Source: Pseudomonas synxantha BG33R
GTDB lineage: Bacteria > Pseudomonadota > Gammaproteobacteria > Pseudomonadales > Pseudomonadaceae
Direction of reading: 5' to 3'
Length of the DNA: 64,000 bases
NCBI RefSeq assembly: GCF_000263715.2
Contig: NZ_CM001514.1
Location: 1,846,936-1,910,935 of the forward strand
The stretch's first letter is position 1. Every line of letters starts with the position of its first letter. Of the stretch, positions 24,378 through 33,547 are shown in pieces. The notes beneath the pieces were generated by a model. It saw only the letters and a list, made by a program, of their open reading frames with translations, had not been told where the DNA came from and ran no database searches. Made by a program: the position numbers and the translations under genes.

Positions 24378-24707
24378 ATGTTGCTACGTTATGCAGCATT
24401 GGCCGCCATGGTGGTCGCCGCTTCCGGGTGTGTGCAAGAGCGTGTTGTGCATGAGCGCAGGCCGGTGCAGCATGAGTACGTTGATGTGGTCGCGCCGCAA
24501 CCGCCGCCGGTGCAGGTGATCGAAGTCGAGCCGGCGGTGCGCGAAGGTTATATCTGGTCACGCGGTTACTGGCGTTGGGAAGGCGGGCGCTATGTGGCGG
24601 TGCACGGCCATTGGGAGCCGGTGCGCCAGGGCTATCGTTATGTACACCCGCACTGGGTGCAGCGTAATGATGGCTACCACTGGCAGATCGGCGGCTGGGT
24701 TCGCTGA
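24378..24707 (+). CDS. YXWGXW-repeat type lipoprotein
   Basis: A 109-residue predicted lipoprotein (lipobox VVAASGC, Cys18). The mature part has aromatic repeats IWSRGYWRW, VHGHWEPV, YVHPHWVQ and WQIGGW, the pattern of YXWGXW-motif (BcpO-type) envelope proteins. The start at 24378 has GAGGG at -8. It stands alone between the EamA gene and a REPIN. The role is unknown; the repeats suggest a cell-surface beta structure. Confidence 0.8.
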   Translation: MLLRYAALAAMVVAASGCVQERVVHERRPVQHEYVDVVAPQPPPVQVIEVEPAVREGYIWSRGYWRWEGGRYVAVHGHWEPVRQGYRYVHPHWVQRNDGYHWQIGGWVR

Positions 24708-24725
24708 CCCCATTTCCTCTCCCTC

Positions 24726-24825
24726 TGTAGGGGCGAGCTTGCTCGCGAAAAACTCACAGGCACCGCGTGCAACCTGACTGCTCGCGTTATCGTTGACGTT
24801 CTTCGCGAGCAAGCTCGCTCCTACA
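24726..24825. repeat. REPIN (TGTAGGGGCGAGCTTGCTCGC class)
   Basis: An inverted REP pair around a spacer, same class as 18927-19026, between the lipoprotein gene and the convergent toxin gene. Confidence 0.9.
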
Positions 24826-24836
24826 AAAAATACGGG

Positions 24837-25232
24837 CTAGTCGAGCCGTTTCATCCCCGCTGCCTTGGCCGCGTTCAGATCAAAGGTGGCGGTGTACTCG
24901 CACCCCGCCGCATGGCCACAGCGTTCAACCAGGCAGTCGGCAAAGTCGGCTTTGCCTGCGCTGAACTTGCGCAATGCCTGCCAGATGATATCGGCGTGCT
25001 CGACGGTCAGCTCCCGTGTGTGCAACAAGGTTTCCAGCACCGTCACCACGTCGCTTTTGGCCGACTGGTAGCAGGACTGCAACACCCACACCAACTCCGT
25101 AAGCGTCACCAGGCTGACAAAGCCTGGCGAGGCGGCCGAGAGCGATTCGATCAGTTGGGATGCTTTAGCTGATTGAACCGGGTCGTCCTGGGTCACATAA
25201 CGCACCAGCACGTTGGTATCCAGGCCAATCAT
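24837..25232 (-). CDS. PIN-domain toxin (VapC type)
   Basis: A 131-residue PIN-domain RNase. MIGLDTNVLVRYVTQDD holds the first active-site Asp, LVTLTELVWVL the conserved Glu, and KADFADCLVE the third acidic position. The family inhibits growth by cleaving specific RNAs (often initiator tRNA or rRNA). The start codon overlaps the antitoxin stop in ATGA, so the two genes are translationally coupled. Confidence 0.92.
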   Translation of the reverse strand: MIGLDTNVLVRYVTQDDPVQSAKASQLIESLSAASPGFVSLVTLTELVWVLQSCYQSAKSDVVTVLETLLHTRELTVEHADIIWQALRKFSAGKADFADCLVERCGHAAGCEYTATFDLNAAKAAGMKRLD

Positions 25233-25471
25233 CCAGCGGTTGCTCCCTGGGCCGCGATGGCTCGGTTCATGTCTTCGATAGACACGGTGTGAGCGGGTTT
25301 GCGGATCAACCCCTTGAGGTCCTTGACGGTTTTGCTGGCGGCGATCATGGAAAACTTGCCGTCTTCCATCTCGACGAATTCCACCCGGTCGCCTGTTTCC
25401 AGGCCCAGGGCTGTCCTGACCTGGACAGGGATGGTGATTTGCCCTTTTGAAGTGAGTGTGGCGGTAGCCAT
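25229..25471 (-). CDS. AbrB/SpoVT-type antitoxin
   Basis: An 80-residue swapped-hairpin AbrB antitoxin: ATLTSKGQITIPVQVRTALGLETGDRVEFVE (the DNA-binding domain, about 3-35), then a C-terminal toxin-binding tail (LKGLIRKPAHTVSIEDM). ATG 25471 has GGAG at -9. An in-frame ATG 25486 is an alternative. It is first in a two-gene operon with the PIN toxin. A 10-base-arm palindrome lies just upstream, probably the autoregulatory operator. Confidence 0.92.
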   Translation of the reverse strand: MATATLTSKGQITIPVQVRTALGLETGDRVEFVEMEDGKFSMIAASKTVKDLKGLIRKPAHTVSIEDMNRAIAAQGATAG

Positions 25472-25492
25472 AGTGAAGATCTCCATCGTGAT

Positions 25493-25516
25493 ATTCCTTA
25501 CCTTAGGGTAAGGAAT
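25493..25516. promoter_or_regulatory. Operator of the toxin-antitoxin operon
   Basis: A perfect inverted repeat, ATTCCTTACC-TTAG-GGTAAGGAAT, 22 bases upstream of the antitoxin start. Its position and symmetry fit autorepression by the AbrB-type antitoxin. Confidence 0.75.
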
Positions 25517-25656
25517 GACAGAGGACAATATCCGTTGGTCCATAGGTCGCTCGCAGGTGTGAGTCAGTCGGTAGTAAAACCCTAGTCCGAATGCTCGATA
25601 CTCACACCGTTGGCTACGCCCCAAACAGATACAAACTATGACCGACCGCCGCTGGC

Positions 25657-27030
25657 TTACTGCACCACGCGATAGCACGGCACATACGCCGCGCCGCCCG
25701 GTAGCTTCATGCGGTGCTGGGCCACGAACGCCTTCAATAATTCATCCAGCGGTTTCATGATCGCCGGGTCGCCGTGGATCTCATACGGGCCGTTCTCTTC
25801 GATCAGGCGGATGCCCTTGTCCTTGACGTTACCCGCCACGATCCCCGAGAACGCCCGGCGCAGGTTGGCTGCCAGTTCATGGGGCGGCAGCGCGTGGCTC
25901 AGTTGCAGGCTGGCCATGTTTTCGTGGGTAGGATCGAACGGGCGCTGGAAGCCTTCGTCGATCTTCAGCAGCCAGTTGAAGTGGAACGCGTCGTTACGCT
26001 CACGGCGGAACTGCTTCACCGCCTTGAGGCCGGCCGTCATCTGGCGCGCCACTTCGGCGGGGTCGTCGATGATGATCTGGTAATGCTGCTGAGCCGCTTC
26101 GCCGAGGGTGGCGCCGACGAACGCGTGCAATTGTTCCAGGTAAGGCGCGGCGTGTTTGGGCCCGGTCAACACTACCGGGAACGGTACGTCGCGGTTGTCG
26201 GGGTGCATCAGGATGCCCAGCAGGTACAAAAACTCTTCTGCCGTGCCGGCGCCGCCGGGGAAGATGATGATGCCGTGGCCGACGCGCACGAAGGCTTCCA
26301 GGCGTTTTTCGATGTCCGGCAAAATCACCAGCTCATTGACGATGGGGTTCGGTGCTTCGGCCGCGATGATGCCTGGCTCGGTCAAGCCCAGGTAACGCCC
26401 GCCGGTGATGCGTTGCTTGGCGTGGGAAATGGTCGCGCCCTTCATAGGGCCTTTCATCACGCCAGGGCCGCAACCGGTGCACACGTCGAGGCTGCGCAGG
26501 CCCAGTTCGTGCCCGACTTTCTTGGTGTATTTGTATTCTTCGGTGTTGATCGAATGGCCGCCCCAACACACCACGATCTTGGGCTCCACACCCGGGCGCA
26601 GCGTACGGGCGTTGCGCAGCAGGTGGAACACGTAGTCGGTGATGCCTTGGGAGTTGCTCAGGTCGATGCGCTGGCTGTCCAGTTCGTTCTCGGTGTAGAC
26701 GATGTCACGCAAGGCGCTGAACAGCATCTCGCGGGTGCTGGCGATCATCTCGCCATCGACAAAGGCATCGGCCGGGGCGTTGAGCAGTTCCAGGCGCACG
26801 CCGCGGTCCTGCTGGTGAATACGCACTTCAAAGTCTTTGTAGGCGTCGAGGATGGTCTTGGCGTTGTCGATATGCGCGCCGGTGTTGAGGATGGCCAAGG
26901 CGCATTGGCGGAACAGGGTGTAGATGCTGCCGGTGCCGGCTTCACTCAGTTGCTGCACTTCACGTTGGGACAGGGTTTCGAGGCTGCCCTTGGGGCTGAC
27001 GGAGGCATTGATGACTTGACGTTGGGGCAT
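25657..27030 (-). CDS. ppnN: Pyrimidine/purine nucleotide 5'-monophosphate nucleosidase
   Basis: A 457-residue PpnN (YgdH) enzyme that splits NMPs into base and ribose-5-phosphate, and is controlled by (p)ppGpp in E. coli. The LOG-family core carries the PGGAGTAEE motif (HGIIIFPGGAGTAEEFLYLL). The N-terminal (YQR-like) and C-terminal extension domains typical of PpnN are present (FRRERNDAFHFNWLLKI near 345). Length is the family norm. A single gene; its stop is 186 bases right of the toxin-antitoxin start region. Confidence 0.95.
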   Translation of the reverse strand: MPQRQVINASVSPKGSLETLSQREVQQLSEAGTGSIYTLFRQCALAILNTGAHIDNAKTILDAYKDFEVRIHQQDRGVRLELLNAPADAFVDGEMIASTREMLFSALRDIVYTENELDSQRIDLSNSQGITDYVFHLLRNARTLRPGVEPKIVVCWGGHSINTEEYKYTKKVGHELGLRSLDVCTGCGPGVMKGPMKGATISHAKQRITGGRYLGLTEPGIIAAEAPNPIVNELVILPDIEKRLEAFVRVGHGIIIFPGGAGTAEEFLYLLGILMHPDNRDVPFPVVLTGPKHAAPYLEQLHAFVGATLGEAAQQHYQIIIDDPAEVARQMTAGLKAVKQFRRERNDAFHFNWLLKIDEGFQRPFDPTHENMASLQLSHALPPHELAANLRRAFSGIVAGNVKDKGIRLIEENGPYEIHGDPAIMKPLDELLKAFVAQHRMKLPGGAAYVPCYRVVQ

Positions 27031-27178
27031 TCTGATTCCTTGAAAGCACAGCCACCGCGCCCGTTTCGGGGCGATGGCTTGAGAATGGTGAGCGCCAATT
27101 AAGGTCGCACGAGACGGTTATTTACCTCAGGCGCGAGGCCCAGCGCAAATACCGTCCAGCACCATCATGCCGCAGAAC

Positions 27179-28003
27179 TTACTGAATCAGCTTCCAGTTT
27201 TTGTAGAAAACCCGACGCAGGGTAAAGACCAGCCCGGCAAAGCCTGCGATCACGGCGTTGAGCACTGACGGCAGCAAGGTCGGGCGCACGATGTCGATGA
27301 ACAGGCAGTAGCGCTTGGCGTCGTTTTTGTTGAAGGACGCATGCATCAGGGTGTCATCGAAGATAAACAGCGGGTCGTCGTGCCAGTAGTGCTTGTGCTT
27401 GCCTACCTGGATATACACGCCTTCGTGGTGGGGCGCCGGGGCCATGTTGTAGAGCACGCGGAACATCATGCGCAGGGGGCCGAAGTGAAAGGACGTGGAA
27501 CGGTTTTCGTTGAACGCCGAGACGCCGATGGTCTTCACGAATGGCAGTTTCTTGCGCAGTTGCGGGATATCCAGCGTGGTCTCGATGGGGCGGCCGTACC
27601 ACTGGAAAAACAACATGCCGCGTTTCTTCTCGGCCATGCGTTCGTCCAGGTAACCGATGATTTCATCCTTGCGGGCCATGGCGTCGTCGATCACCTGTTG
27701 CAGGTCTTCGCGCCAGGCCGGTGGCAGGTCTTGCAGGGTATAGACATGCCGGTTGCGGCTGCTCAGCAGATCGAGCAGGGTGTTGAACGGTGCCAGCACC
27801 CAGGTATTGCGACCGTTGCCGATGAAGTATTTCTTGATGGTGGCGCGGTCGTAGAGGCCGTTGCGCAAGAAATCATAGACACCGCACACCACCACCAGCA
27901 GCAGAAACACCAGGCAGGTTCGCGGAAAACAGCCCATCAATAGCAACACACCGAGTACCCAGGCGAGGGACACCAGCTTCTTGCCGACAGCACTTTTGCT
28001 CAT
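27179..28003 (-). CDS. Membrane-anchored aspartyl/asparaginyl beta-hydroxylase-like protein
   Basis: A 274-residue protein with N-terminal TM segments (about 9-47) and a C-terminal hydrophobic tail around a beta-hydroxylase-like domain. YIQVGKHKHYWHDDPLFIFDDTLMHASFNKN and LFIDIVRP match the second half of the Asp/Asn hydroxylase/LpxO fold, with a candidate iron-binding His in LMHASF. At the place where LpxO has RHRDP the protein reads STSFHFGPLR, so the first metal motif differs. It could hydroxylate lipid or protein, or be catalytically altered. A relative of LpxO is possible but not proven. Start 28003 (MSKSAVGKK) is preferred over 28048. Confidence 0.75.
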   Translation of the reverse strand: MSKSAVGKKLVSLAWVLGVLLLMGCFPRTCLVFLLLVVVCGVYDFLRNGLYDRATIKKYFIGNGRNTWVLAPFNTLLDLLSSRNRHVYTLQDLPPAWREDLQQVIDDAMARKDEIIGYLDERMAEKKRGMLFFQWYGRPIETTLDIPQLRKKLPFVKTIGVSAFNENRSTSFHFGPLRMMFRVLYNMAPAPHHEGVYIQVGKHKHYWHDDPLFIFDDTLMHASFNKNDAKRYCLFIDIVRPTLLPSVLNAVIAGFAGLVFTLRRVFYKNWKLIQ

Positions 28004-28280
28004 GAAACATGGCTCCAACTTTGAAACATAATGAAACAATATCGTCATGATAGGGCTTTATGGGCCGCGCAGGCGTTTTAAATGGTTCGAAAATTGTGAA
28101 GCCTCTGCACAATTTTTAACCCCCTGCTGGGGCGAGCCGGGGGCGTTGTGGATTGAATTTTGAGAACAGAAGATTTGCGACTATCGTGACGCTTCGGTTT
28201 TTTGGACGTCATAGACCGGTACGATTGAAGTTGAATGGCCACCATTGGCCTTCGGCACCTTGGAAGAGGCAGAAATTTTT

Positions 28281-29474
28281 ATGATCATCAAACCGCGGGT
28301 TCGTGGCTTTATCTGTGTGACCGCCCACCCTGTTGGCTGTGAAGCGAACGTCAAAGAGCAGATCGACTACGTAATCAAAAACGGCGTCATCGAAGGCGGC
28401 CCTAAAAAGGTACTGGTCCTCGGTGCCTCCACCGGCTACGGCCTGGCCGCGCGCATTAGTGCTGCGTTTGGCTGCGGCGCCGACACCCTGGGCGTGTTTT
28501 TTGAGAAAGAAGGCGAAGAAGGCAAACTGAGCTCCGCCGGCTGGTACAACAGCGCGGCGTTCGAGAAGTTTGCCGTGGAAAAAGGCCTGTACGCCAAGAG
28601 CATCAACGGCGACGCGTTTTCCGACGAGATCAAGCGCCTGACCATCGAGACCATCAAGAAAGACCTGGGCAAGATCGACCTGGTGGTCTACAGCCTGGCC
28701 GCGCCGCGCCGTACCGACCCGCAAGGCGTGGTGCACACCTCCACCCTGAAGCCAATCGGCAAGGCCGTCACCCTGCGCGGTATCAACACCGACAAGGGCG
28801 TGGTGGTCGACACCACGCTTGAGCCTGCAACCCAGGAAGAAATCGACGGCACCGTGAAGGTCATGGGCGGCGAAGACTGGCAGCTGTGGATCGATGCCCT
28901 GCGTGACGCCGATGTGTTGGCCGAAGGCGCCAAGACCACCGCCTTCACCTACCTCGGTGAGAAGCTGACCCAGGACATCTACTGGAACGGCTCCATCGGC
29001 GAAGCCAAGAAAGACCTGGACAAGAAAGTCCTGACCCTGCGCGAAAACCTCGCGGCGCTCAAGGGCGACGCCCGCGTGTCGGTGCTCAAGGCCGTGGTCA
29101 CCCAGGCCAGCTCGGCGATCCCGATCATGCCGCTGTACCTGTCGTTGCTGTTCAAGGTGATGAAAGAGCAGGGCACCCACGAAGGCTGCATCGAGCAAGT
29201 CTACGGCCTGTTCAAGGACAGCCTGTACGGTAAAGAACCTAAGCTCGACGCCGATGGCCGCTTGCGCGCCGACCTGGCTGAGCTGGAACCCAAGGTCCAG
29301 GACGCCGTGGCCGCGCTGTGGAATCAGGTTACCGACGACAACGTCAATGAGATCAGCGACTTTGCCGGCTACAAGGCCGAGTTCCTGCGCTTGTTCGGCT
29401 TTGAAGTCGATGGCGTGGATTACGACGCGGATGTGAACCCGACCGTCAAAATCAACGGCCTGATTCAAGCTTAA
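28281..29474 (+). CDS. fabV: Enoyl-ACP reductase FabV
   Basis: A 397-residue trans-2-enoyl-ACP (CoA) reductase that carries out the last step of each fatty acid elongation round with NADH. It is characteristic of Pseudomonas and Vibrio and gives intrinsic triclosan tolerance. N-terminal [20 protein letters not shown], nucleotide-binding [31 protein letters not shown] (with the catalytic Tyr further on in FTYLGEKLT) and the C-terminal [14 protein letters not shown] are family marks. The frame opens at 28245, but MIIK at 28281 is the family start. A single gene with a REPIN downstream. Confidence 0.97.
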   Translation: MIIKPRVRGFICVTAHPVGCEANVKEQIDYVIKNGVIEGGPKKVLVLGASTGYGLAARISAAFGCGADTLGVFFEKEGEEGKLSSAGWYNSAAFEKFAVEKGLYAKSINGDAFSDEIKRLTIETIKKDLGKIDLVVYSLAAPRRTDPQGVVHTSTLKPIGKAVTLRGINTDKGVVVDTTLEPATQEEIDGTVKVMGGEDWQLWIDALRDADVLAEGAKTTAFTYLGEKLTQDIYWNGSIGEAKKDLDKKVLTLRENLAALKGDARVSVLKAVVTQASSAIPIMPLYLSLLFKVMKEQGTHEGCIEQVYGLFKDSLYGKEPKLDADGRLRADLAELEPKVQDAVAALWNQVTDDNVNEISDFAGYKAEFLRLFGFEVDGVDYDADVNPTVKINGLIQA

Positions 29475-29492
29475 GGTCTGATCCGGACCAAA

Positions 29493-29584
29493 ATGTGGGA
29501 GGGGGCTTGCTCCCGATGGCGGCGTATCAGTCACTATCTTCAGTGGCTGACACCCTGCTATCGGGAGCAAGCCCCCTCCCACAT
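29493..29584. repeat. REPIN (GTGGGAGGGGGCTTGCTCCC class)
   Basis: An inverted REP pair downstream of fabV, same class as 2862-2950. Confidence 0.9.
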
Positions 29585-29688
29585 TTGATCCGAGTCTTTT
29601 CAGACACTTCTTACGCCCCGACGCGCGCCTCTCTCTTCCAGATCTGCCAGACTCCAGCTGCTATCAAGCCACGCTAACGGAGGATCTG

Positions 29689-30330
29689 ATGACGATTCGT
29701 GCAGTAGTTTTTGATTTCGGCGGTGTCCTGTTCGACTGGAGCCCGCAGCACCTGTACCGCAAGCTGATTGCCGATGAGGCAGAGCGGCAGTGGTTTCTCG
29801 ACAACATCTGCACCCAGGCCTGGAACACCGAGCAAGATGCCGGTCGTACCCTGGCCGAAGCCACCCGCACCCTGATTGACCTGCATCCCGATCACGAACC
29901 CTTGATCCAGGCTTACTACGAGCGCTGGCACGAGATGCTGCGCGGTGAGTTAGCCGACGGCGTGGCGATTCTCAAGGCCTTGCACAAGGCCGATATGCCG
30001 TTGTTCGGGCTTACTAACTGGTCGGCGGAGACCTTCCCCTACGCCCGGGCCCACTATCCGTTCCTGCAACTCTTTCGAAACATCGTCGTGTCCGGCGAGT
30101 TGAAATTGATCAAGCCTGACCCGGCGATCTACCACGCCAGCCTTGATCAGGTCCGCGCTCACCTGCCGGACATAAAACCGCGTGAAGTGGTGTTTATTGA
30201 CGATGTCGCCGGCAACACCGAGGCTGCTATCGCGTTGGGCTGGCAGGGCATTCATCATGTATCTGCCGAGCGTACCGCCGCGCGTCTGCGGGCGTTGGGC
30301 GTGGCCTTTAATGTGCCCACTTTTCCATGA
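29689..30330 (+). CDS. HAD-superfamily hydrolase
   Basis: A 213-residue HAD phosphatase/dehalogenase-like enzyme. Motif I is VVFDFGGVLFDW (Asp nucleophile followed by Gly-Gly instead of the acid/base Asp, so the second catalytic Asp is replaced). Motif II is LTNWS, motif III Lys is in LIKPDP, motif IV is VFIDDVAGN. The FGGVL form is common in the YihX/epoxide-hydrolase-N subgroup, which dephosphorylates sugar phosphates. AGGAT precedes the ATG. The last 23 bases overlap the convergent LysR gene. Confidence 0.88.
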   Translation: MTIRAVVFDFGGVLFDWSPQHLYRKLIADEAERQWFLDNICTQAWNTEQDAGRTLAEATRTLIDLHPDHEPLIQAYYERWHEMLRGELADGVAILKALHKADMPLFGLTNWSAETFPYARAHYPFLQLFRNIVVSGELKLIKPDPAIYHASLDQVRAHLPDIKPREVVFIDDVAGNTEAAIALGWQGIHHVSAERTAARLRALGVAFNVPTFP

Positions 30331-31213
30331 CGAAATCGACGAATGCCCGCAGCTTGGGCAGGCGGTAACGGTCATGGCGATACAGCAGGTGCATCGGGCG
30401 GCTGGGCAATTTATACGTGGTTAACAGGGCCACCAGCTTGCCGCTCTCCAGGTCCGGTTGCACCAGGGCATCGGCCAGCATCGTGATGCCCATGCCGTTG
30501 ACGGCCGCCTGGCGCAAGCCTTGCGAGCTGTTGATGGTCAATGAACCCGCCACCGGAACCTCCACCTCGCTGCTATCCTCGCTCATGCGCCACAGTTTGT
30601 CGGTGTCACGCCAGTTGTCGTTCGCAGGGTAGGCGAACGCCAGGCAGTCATGTTGTTGCAGGTCCTGCGGGGTCTGCGGCGTGCCGCGTCGCGCCAGGTA
30701 GGCAGGTGATGCGCAGAGGGTGAGCGTGTAGGGCTGCATGGGCCGGGCGATCAGGCTGGAGGTCCCCAGTTCACCGAGACGGATCGCTACGTCGAAGCCA
30801 CTGTCGACCAGGTCCATGCGTTCATTGCCCAGCACTACGTACAGGTCGATAAGTGGATAACGCTGGGAAAACTCGCTCAAGGCCGGCACCAGGCGTTCGG
30901 TGCCGAACACAGGAGGCGCGGTGATACGCAGGCTGCCTTTAGGGGCTTCGCTGTGGATCTGCTCGGCCAGCAGTTCGGAGTCCGCCACCAGCCCCAGCAC
31001 TTCCAGGCAGCGCTGGTAATATTGCCCGCCAAATTCGGTCAGGTTCTGCTTACGCGTGGTGCGTTTGAGCAAGCTCACACCCAGCCGTTGCTCCAGCGCC
31101 CGCAGATGGTTGCCCACCATGGTGGTCGACATCCCGCATTCTTGCGCGGCGGCAGTCATGCTGCCGGTTTCGACCACTTTCACGTACACCGACATTGCCT
31201 GAAAAAGATCCAT
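30308..31213 (-). CDS. LysR-family transcriptional regulator (CrgA/DhcR-type branch)
   Basis: A 301-residue LTTR with the winged helix at about 1-62 (MSVYVKVVETGSMTAAAQE, then STTMVGNHLRALEQRLGVSLLKRTTRKQNLTEFG). The effector domain begins near 90 (GSLRITAPPVFGTERLVPAL), a typical CrgA-like sequence. Start MDLFQAMSV at 31213. It is divergent from the aminotransferase gene at 31316, the probable target. Confidence 0.9.
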   Translation of the reverse strand: MDLFQAMSVYVKVVETGSMTAAAQECGMSTTMVGNHLRALEQRLGVSLLKRTTRKQNLTEFGGQYYQRCLEVLGLVADSELLAEQIHSEAPKGSLRITAPPVFGTERLVPALSEFSQRYPLIDLYVVLGNERMDLVDSGFDVAIRLGELGTSSLIARPMQPYTLTLCASPAYLARRGTPQTPQDLQQHDCLAFAYPANDNWRDTDKLWRMSEDSSEVEVPVAGSLTINSSQGLRQAAVNGMGITMLADALVQPDLESGKLVALLTTYKLPSRPMHLLYRHDRYRLPKLRAFVDFVMEKWAH

Positions 31214-31315
31214 TATCAAGCCCTGATTTAAAGTCATTGCAGATATTCGCAGTTTATCCAGCGCAGGTGGTTAACGATACTTCCATCACCGCAACGATGC
31301 ACTGGAGCCGCAACC

Positions 31316-32485
31316 ATGACCGCCGCCTGCCTGATGAGCACCTACCAACCCTTGGCCCTGAGCTTCACCCGTGGCCTGGGCACGCGCCTCTGGGACCAGC
31401 AGGGCCGCGAATACCTGGACGCTGTCGCCGGCGTGGCAGTGACCAATGTCGGCCATTCCCACCCCAAGCTGGTGGCGGCCATCAGTGAACAGGCCGGCTT
31501 GCTGCTGCACACCTCCAACCTCTACAGCATCGACTGGCAACAACAGCTGGCCCAGCGCCTGGCGCAGCTGTCGGGGCTCGATCGCGCGTTCTTCAACAAC
31601 TCCGGCGCTGAGGCCAACGAGACAGCCCTGAAACTGGCGCGCTTGCATGGCTGGAAAAAAGGCATTGAACAGCCGTTGGTGGTGGTGATGGAAAACGCCT
31701 TTCACGGCCGCACGCTGGGCACCATGGCCGCCAGTGACGGGCCATCGGTGCGCCTGGGCTTTCAGCGCCTGCCGGGGGATTTCATCAAGGTAGGCTTTGG
31801 CGATATGCAGGCTTTGGAGGTGATCACTGCGCAGTTCGGCACGCGCATCGCAGCCGTGCTGCTTGAGCCGATCCAGGGTGAAAGTGGTGTGGTGGTGGCG
31901 CCAGTGGGTTATCTCAAAGCCTTGCGCGATCACTGCACGCGCCACGGCTGGCTGATGATGCTCGACGAAATCCAGACCGGCATCGGGCGCACTGGCGCCT
32001 GGTTTGCCTTCCAGCACGAAGGCATCGTGCCAGACGTAATGACCCTGGCCAAAGGCCTCGGCAACGGCGTGCCCATCGGCGCCTGTCTGGCCCGTGCCGC
32101 GGTTGCTGCGCTGTTCACTCCAGGCAGCCATGGCAGTACCTTTGGTGGCAACCCGCTGGCGTGCCGTGTCGGTTGCACCGTGCTGGATATCATTCATGAG
32201 CAAGGCTTGTTGCAAAACGCCGCACACCAGGGCGAACACTTGCTGGCGCGCTTGCGCATGGAGCTGGACGGGCACCCGCACGTCCGGGCAATTCGTGGCA
32301 AAGGCTTGATGATCGGGATTGAGCTGGCCAGCCCTTATCGCGACCTGGCCCAACGTGCCGCCCAGGAGCACGGGCTGCTGATCAACGTCACACGGGGCAA
32401 GATCATTCGCCTGTTGCCGCCGCTGACGTTGCACAGCAAGGAAGTCGAAATGATCGTACGTGCCATCACCCGACTACTGGCTTGA
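31316..32485 (+). CDS. Class III PLP aminotransferase (acetylornithine aminotransferase-like)
   Basis: A 389-residue fold-type I aminotransferase of the ArgD/ornithine-type class. Features: [16 protein letters not shown], the phosphate cup [32 protein letters not shown] with the Asp for PLP N1, and Lys in [12 protein letters not shown]. It is close to acetylornithine/aspartate aminotransferase family members, but the acceptor is not clear. Its divergence from a LysR gene, rather than placement in an arginine operon, suggests a catabolic role. GGAG precedes the ATG; an internal MSTYQP (31334) is a possible start. Confidence 0.88.
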   Translation: MTAACLMSTYQPLALSFTRGLGTRLWDQQGREYLDAVAGVAVTNVGHSHPKLVAAISEQAGLLLHTSNLYSIDWQQQLAQRLAQLSGLDRAFFNNSGAEANETALKLARLHGWKKGIEQPLVVVMENAFHGRTLGTMAASDGPSVRLGFQRLPGDFIKVGFGDMQALEVITAQFGTRIAAVLLEPIQGESGVVVAPVGYLKALRDHCTRHGWLMMLDEIQTGIGRTGAWFAFQHEGIVPDVMTLAKGLGNGVPIGACLARAAVAALFTPGSHGSTFGGNPLACRVGCTVLDIIHEQGLLQNAAHQGEHLLARLRMELDGHPHVRAIRGKGLMIGIELASPYRDLAQRAAQEHGLLINVTRGKIIRLLPPLTLHSKEVEMIVRAITRLLA

Positions 32486-32510
32486 AATGCAATCAAAGTG
32501 TGGGAGGGGT

Positions 32511-33425
32511 TCAGAGGGAGGGGCCATTCAGCCATTCCTGGTTCATGGTTTCGGTATCTCCCAGGTATTCCAGCAACCACGCCATGGCCGGCGAAAGCTT
32601 GCTCTGCGCCCACGCCACGCATGATGGGCTGGCTGGAAAGGGCCGGCTCAATTGCAGCGCCACCAACTCGCCGCGCTCGATCCATGGCAATACCTGATGG
32701 GCCGGCGCCATCCCTACACACAGCCCATCGCGTAGGCAATCCAGGGCCGAAGCCCAGTTGGGCACCACCAGGCGGCGCTGGTTATCCAGGGTCCAGGTGT
32801 CACGCTTGGGCAGATTGCGCGAGGTGTCGGTCATGCACAGTGAGGCGAAAGGGCGCAATTGGTCATCACTGAGCAAGCCTTCCACCGCCGCCAAGGGGTG
32901 CCGAACACTGACCACACACAGCCAGTTCAGCAGGCCCATGTCGCGGAAGCTGAAGTGACTCGCCACCGGCACCGCGCTGGTGGCGCCGATCACGATGTCG
33001 GTGCGCTCATCGGCCAGCGCATCCCATACGCCGTTGTACACCTCGTATTCGAGCAGCAGTTCCACCTCGGGAAACTGCCGATAGAAGTCCAGCACCAGTT
33101 GGCGGCAGCGTTGGGGTTTGACGATGGAGTCCACCGCCACCTTCAACTGGCCGCTCCAGCCATTGGCCACCTGCTGGCACAAGCGTCGGGTGCCGAGCAT
33201 TTTCTTCATCACGCTGCGGGCTTCGTCGATAAACAGGCGGCCTGCGGGGGTCAGTTCCACGTCGCGATGCCGGCGCACAAACAAGGGCACGGCCAGCCAT
33301 TCTTCAAGTTGGCGTACGGTGTAACTGATGGCCGACGGTACGCGGTGCAGTTCCTGGGCGGCGGCGCTGAAGCTGCCGTGACGGGCGACGGCGTCGACCA
33401 CATCCAGAGAATATTCCGACCACAT
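32511..33425 (-). CDS. punR: PunR, LysR-family purine-response regulator
   Basis: A 304-residue LTTR that I recognise as the orthologue of E. coli PunR (YdhB): MWSEYSLDVVDAVARHGSFSAAAQELHRVPSAISYTVRQLEEWL (winged helix, about 1-45) is nearly the same as in E. coli, and AWLLEYLGDTETMNQEWL ends the protein. PunR activates punC (ydhC) for adenosine/purine import. Here too it is divergent from a PunC homologue (122-base gap). The frame opens upstream at 33440 but MWSEY at 33425 is the conserved start. Confidence 0.92.
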   Translation of the reverse strand: MWSEYSLDVVDAVARHGSFSAAAQELHRVPSAISYTVRQLEEWLAVPLFVRRHRDVELTPAGRLFIDEARSVMKKMLGTRRLCQQVANGWSGQLKVAVDSIVKPQRCRQLVLDFYRQFPEVELLLEYEVYNGVWDALADERTDIVIGATSAVPVASHFSFRDMGLLNWLCVVSVRHPLAAVEGLLSDDQLRPFASLCMTDTSRNLPKRDTWTLDNQRRLVVPNWASALDCLRDGLCVGMAPAHQVLPWIERGELVALQLSRPFPASPSCVAWAQSKLSPAMAWLLEYLGDTETMNQEWLNGPSL

Positions 33426-33547
33426 GTGGGCTGCCTTCAAAATTATTGATGAGAGTGTCCAATTATTATCGCTTCACACAGATTTTGTCAGCTTCATAAT
33501 GGGCGCCAGTCAGCAAATAGTTTGATGGCAGTTTTTACAAGGCTTCG

